A DNA stretch of 7,311 nt from contig JALUUZ010000496.1 of the NCBI GenBank assembly GCA_027021095.1, positions 1 to 7,311 on the forward strand. Direction: 5' to 3'. The stretch is from Gammaproteobacteria bacterium. GTDB taxonomy: Bacteria > Pseudomonadota > Gammaproteobacteria > SZUA-21. Of the stretch, positions 5,013 to 7,311 are shown one piece after another. Both the position numbers and the translations under genes were made by a program. Within the stretch, counting starts at the first letter, position 1, and each line of letters begins with the position of its first letter. Below the pieces are notes generated by a model. The model was given only the letters and a program-made list of their open reading frames with translations. It ran no database searches and was not told the DNA's origin.

Positions 5013-6434
5013 TCAGGTTCTGCCTGGCAGCAGCAGATACCCCTGCACGATCTGCCCCAATGCATCGGGCCTGAGACGATAGGCATCGAGGTGGTAATAC
5101 TTGTTGGATTTACCATTACCCCCTACCGTGGCAGTAAACAGATCGAGAAAATAGAAACCCCGTTCCAGGGCCTGTCTCTCCAGGCAGCGGTTGAACTGCT
5201 CGGTCAACAGCAACAGCCTGTGCTGGTCCTCGACCGACAGGTCCTGCATGTCACAATTGTTCGCCGGCACTCCCACGAACACAAGCTTGAGCCGGCGCTT
5301 GGCACACTGCTGTGCAACGAAATCAAGATGGTCGCTGACCAGGTCCTGCAGCACCTGCTCGAAACCCTCCTGCTGCTTCAAGCGCTGAAACAGGCTGCCG
5401 TAGGGTCGGCACAAAGGCTCACCGAAATCCAGCAGCACCCAGGATTTATCCGGCACTTGGTGCATTGCCGCGGTAAAGCTCGCCGTACACCTGCCCGCTG
5501 CAGGCTGTCCGGCCACCAGGCATCGCAGGTCGGCCGCCGTTGCCGTCTCGATACAAAAGGATTCGAGACGATAAGCGATATCATCCAACTCGAGTACCGT
5601 GTTGGCCGCGGTCAGCGCATGGCTGCTGCCAAGATAATACGCGGTATGGGTGGCCGGCTGTTCATAACAGGCTGGATTCTCGCGCCTGAATTTCAACAAT
5701 GACCGTAACAGCCTAAACCGCCCGCCAAGCCTGCCTGGCTCCTGCACATGCGCCAGTACATGCTCGCACAGACTGACCACCCGGCGGCACGTCGCCTGGT
5801 CCCCGGCAAGCCAGCTGTTCTGCCCCTGGCGCAGCAGCAACTCTGCACGCTGCAGCGGTGAGAGCGTGTTGACCGCCAGCGAGCTTTCGACCACCTGGTT
5901 GCTTTCCTGCAGCCTGTGCACGCAATTCAACGCGCGGGAAAGATGCATACGTGACAAGGCATGCTCCGGGTCCAGTTCGCTGGCTTCATAAAAATAGTCG
6001 ATCGCATCCTCGTAATCACCGCGCTGCTCGAGCAGCACACCCATGTTGTTGTAGGCCGCGGCACGTTCAGGATCGAGTTCGACCGTTTTTGCAAACGCCG
6101 CGAACGCCAGATCGACATCGTCGAGCCCGATTCCTGTGTGTCCCAGATTGTAATAAACGCCGGCATCGTCCGGGGTAAGCCGGATCAACCTGAAAAAACA
6201 CTCCTTGGCGGTGGCAAAATCCTCCAGGCGATGAGAAATCACCCCAAGCTGGCGTATCACCAACACATTGTCTTCATCATGTTGCAGCAGATCACGGCAC
6301 AAGCGTTGTGCCCGATGCAGACGCCCGCTGCGATAGTCCTGCTGGATCTGTTCCAGTGCGGAACCTGTATCGAGATGCGCCACGGGGAGACTGATCGCCT
6401 TGGCTGCGCTGCTGCCGGATTCTGGATTTGCCAT
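5013..6434 (-). CDS. TPR-repeat protein with C-terminal SGNH-hydrolase-like domain
   Basis: I do not recognise this as a named gene. The 473-residue product has no signal peptide or membrane segment, so it is probably cytoplasmic. Three TPR motifs are clear at about 57-89, 92-124 and 126-158, with typical W/Y-L-G, A and LDP positions (YNLGHTGIGLDDVDLAFAAF, then AYNNMGVLLEQRGDYEDAI). Helical sequence at about 190-250 may be degenerate TPR. Residues about 265-470 look like a divergent SGNH/GDSL fold: a strand ending LGSSHAL (268-274) in place of GDS, FGEPLCR (337-343) as a possible second block, FVGVPANN (386-393) where the Asn block is expected, and YYHLDAYRL (446-454) where the catalytic His is expected. 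The GD aspartate is a serine here, and the usual Asp three residues before His is lysine. The ATG has AGGTG 7 nt upstream. It lies between a terminator and the rpsP promoter, so it is probably monocistronic. Substrate is unknown; TPRs suggest protein binding. Confidence 0.85.
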   Translation of the reverse strand: MANPESGSSAAKAISLPVAHLDTGSALEQIQQDYRSGRLHRAQRLCRDLLQHDEDNVLVIRQLGVISHRLEDFATAKECFFRLIRLTPDDAGVYYNLGHTGIGLDDVDLAFAAFAKTVELDPERAAAYNNMGVLLEQRGDYEDAIDYFYEASELDPEHALSRMHLSRALNCVHRLQESNQVVESSLAVNTLSPLQRAELLLRQGQNSWLAGDQATCRRVVSLCEHVLAHVQEPGRLGGRFRLLRSLLKFRRENPACYEQPATHTAYYLGSSHALTAANTVLELDDIAYRLESFCIETATAADLRCLVAGQPAAGRCTASFTAAMHQVPDKSWVLLDFGEPLCRPYGSLFQRLKQQEGFEQVLQDLVSDHLDFVAQQCAKRRLKLVFVGVPANNCDMQDLSVEDQHRLLLLTEQFNRCLERQALERGFYFLDLFTATVGGNGKSNKYYHLDAYRLRPDALGQIVQGYLLLPGRT

Positions 6435-6496
6435 ACTGATTCACCTTTCAAATGCTGTGTCGGACTTTGCCTCAAGCTATGCAATAACTGCACACA

Positions 6497-6514
6497 ACAG
6501 CCAAAAAAGGCTGT
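6497..6514 (-). other. Hairpin with a U6 loop upstream of the TPR gene
   Basis: ACAGCC and GGCTGT form a 6-bp perfect stem around six A/T bases; in the minus-strand transcript the loop is UUUUUU. It lies 62 bp before the TPR gene start and 48 bp beyond the terminator of the upstream gene. No U-run follows the stem on either strand, so it is not a standard terminator. It may be a leader structure, a weak second termination point or chance. I see no convincing sigma-70 promoter between it and the TPR gene. Confidence 0.4.
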
Positions 6515-6562
6515 CCCTGGCGGGTTAGCGGCCGCGGGCCGGAAAAATTGAGCACTTTTCGG

Positions 6563-6585
6563 AAAAAAACCGCCTGTCCCGGCGG
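6563..6585 (-). terminator. Intrinsic terminator of the cysteine-rich protein gene
   Basis: On the minus strand, CCGCC (6581-6585), the loop GGGACA (6575-6580) and GGCGG (6570-6574) are followed directly by seven T residues (6563-6569). This is a compact, GC-only stem with a U-run, 21 bp after the TAG at 6607-6609. It supports both the strand and the 3' end of that gene and separates it from the TPR gene. Confidence 0.85.
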
Positions 6586-6594
6586 CAAAGATTA

Positions 6595-6606
6595 CCGCTG
6601 CAGCGG
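6595..6606. repeat. 12-bp palindrome next to a stop codon
   Basis: CCGCTGCAGCGG is a perfect 12-bp palindrome immediately after the TAG of the cysteine-rich gene and 9 bp before the terminator stem. It has no loop and could pair only as a cruciform or in RNA dimers. No function is assigned. Confidence 0.4.
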
Positions 6607-7212
6607 CTACTGAATCGGGCGGCCGACAGGCTTTTCCGGTTCTTCGGGAGGTTCGCGTGCGTCCTCGGCGTCATCCTTGGTATCCTGCCTGCTTTCTTCG
6701 AGTTCATCACCGCCCTTTACCGCGACCGGGACACGGAACTGCTGGTAACACTGAAACCTGGCTGCCGAACCAGCGTGAACCGACCCCATGCAACAATGCC
6801 TGCCCCGGCAGCGGTTGCAACTCACCAAGGCCAAGCCTGCTGCACCCGGCCTTGACACACACCAGTCGGTTCCGTCTGCCGGACTCGGGCGTGTCAACGG
6901 CGCTCCATCCTGGCAACGGCGCCTGGCAAGGCGTAACTGACGCAGGATTGTCTTGACGAGCCGGCGGATAAGCTGCTGCTCGGTAGAACTGGCTTCATTG
7001 AAACTGTTGGTGGAACACCGGCAGGCGCCGCTGTCACTGCCGCGGCAGTCACTGCGGCCGACTTCGAGTCGCGACAGGTCCGCCACCGAGCCGATCAGCT
7101 GCCCGATCATGATTTCGCAGGATTGCACAGCCGCCGGCCTGGCCGCCTTCGTGCCAGGCACAAATACGATCATCCCGATCAGGGCGACGACAAGCACTCT
7201 GCAGCCGGACAT
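6607..7212 (-). CDS. Hypothetical exported cysteine-rich protein
   Basis: Not a family I recognise. From the ATG at 7210-7212 the product is 201 residues. The N-terminus MSGCRVLVVALIGMIVFVPGTKAARP looks like a Sec signal peptide, with likely cleavage after TKA (residue 23), so the protein is probably periplasmic or secreted; there is no lipobox. The mature part has eleven cysteines (32, 56, 64, 66, 100, 118, 132, 135, 140, 141, 155), including CRC at 64-66 and a CxxCx4CC cluster at 132-141. A helical, arginine-rich stretch lies at about 78-99. The C-terminus (about 168-195) is acidic, with Pro and Glu repeats (EPPEEPEKP). The start is chosen for GGAG 4 nt upstream and the signal peptide; a TTG 18 nt earlier is in frame. 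A good terminator 21 bp after the stop supports the gene. The odd count of mature cysteines and lack of homology in memory leave metal binding or disulphide folding open. A local frame error in the middle cannot be excluded. Confidence 0.65.
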   Translation of the reverse strand: MSGCRVLVVALIGMIVFVPGTKAARPAAVQSCEIMIGQLIGSVADLSRLEVGRSDCRGSDSGACRCSTNSFNEASSTEQQLIRRLVKTILRQLRLARRRCQDGAPLTRPSPADGTDWCVSRPGAAGLALVSCNRCRGRHCCMGSVHAGSAARFQCYQQFRVPVAVKGGDELEESRQDTKDDAEDAREPPEEPEKPVGRPIQ

Positions 7213-7311
7213 TCTGCTCCCCTTCAGCAAGAAGGTTTCTGCCAGCGCCAGCAGGGCTGACAGCGTAAATCGACAGACTCATTGATCAAGCATACCCGAG
7301 CGGCAGGCAGA

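Noticed and set aside
4874..5116. Minus-strand frame of 80 codons running from the TPR gene into the intergenic region
   Set aside because: It starts inside the TPR gene in another frame, lacks a ribosome binding site and resembles no known protein.
5961..6551. 196-codon plus-strand frame opposite the TPR gene
   Set aside because: The TPR motifs on the minus strand are clear, and this frame has no recognisable features.
6707..6916. Alternative minus-strand frame within the cysteine-rich gene, possibly part of a frameshifted protein
   Set aside because: By eye, third-position GC is about the same in both frames, so nothing favours it. The main frame is open from the signal peptide to a stop just before the terminator.
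7231..7282. Upstream in-frame extension and alternative start for the cysteine-rich protein
   Set aside because: The frame stays open back to a TGA near 7282, but there is no ATG or GTG there. The ATG at 7210-7212 has the better ribosome binding site and a clean signal peptide.
7241..7290. Possible promoter TTGATC-16 bp-TACGCT before the cysteine-rich gene
   Set aside because: Only four of six -35 bases and three of six -10 bases match; too weak to call.

Overview
The window reads as a chromosomal segment of a proteobacterium, most likely a gammaproteobacterium. The ribosomal and tRNA-modification proteins resemble the Escherichia coli versions closely: RimM ends in VDWDPEF, TrmD carries GRYEGIDERF and HYTRPE, and S16 starts MVTIRLTRGG. 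The gene order rpsP-rimM-trmD-rplS is the classic trmD operon. Base composition looks moderately GC-rich, with a lower-GC patch just upstream of rpsP. No genus can be named. All seven protein genes are on the minus strand, so the window runs right to left in the direction of transcription. No tRNA, rRNA, CRISPR array or insertion sequence is visible.

From the right edge, the first gene (7212 down to 6607) encodes a small, cysteine-rich, probably exported protein that I do not recognise. It ends in a clean intrinsic terminator at 6563-6585. A separate transcription unit follows (6434 down to 5013) for a 473-residue protein with N-terminal TPR repeats and a C-terminal domain resembling a divergent SGNH hydrolase. 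About 300 bp then separate it from rpsP and hold the probable promoter region of the trmD operon.

The trmD operon (4714 down to 2634) encodes ribosomal protein S16, the 30S maturation factor RimM, the tRNA m1G37 methyltransferase TrmD and ribosomal protein L19. Its intercistronic gaps hold several small RNA structures: overlapping stems before rimM, a poor ribosome binding site before trmD, and a 15-bp tandem duplication carrying the trmD stop codon. Downstream are an alkylguanine-DNA methyltransferase gene (ogt type, 2564 down to 2088), separated from rplS by a strong hairpin without a U-run, and htpG, the bacterial Hsp90 (1950 down to 19). A good match to a sigma-32 heat-shock promoter lies across the end of ogt, so htpG is probably transcribed on its own under heat stress.

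Most of the window is ordinary housekeeping sequence. The least explained parts are the two genes on the right and the regulatory structures between the operon genes. I see no clear sign of a new defence or mobile system.
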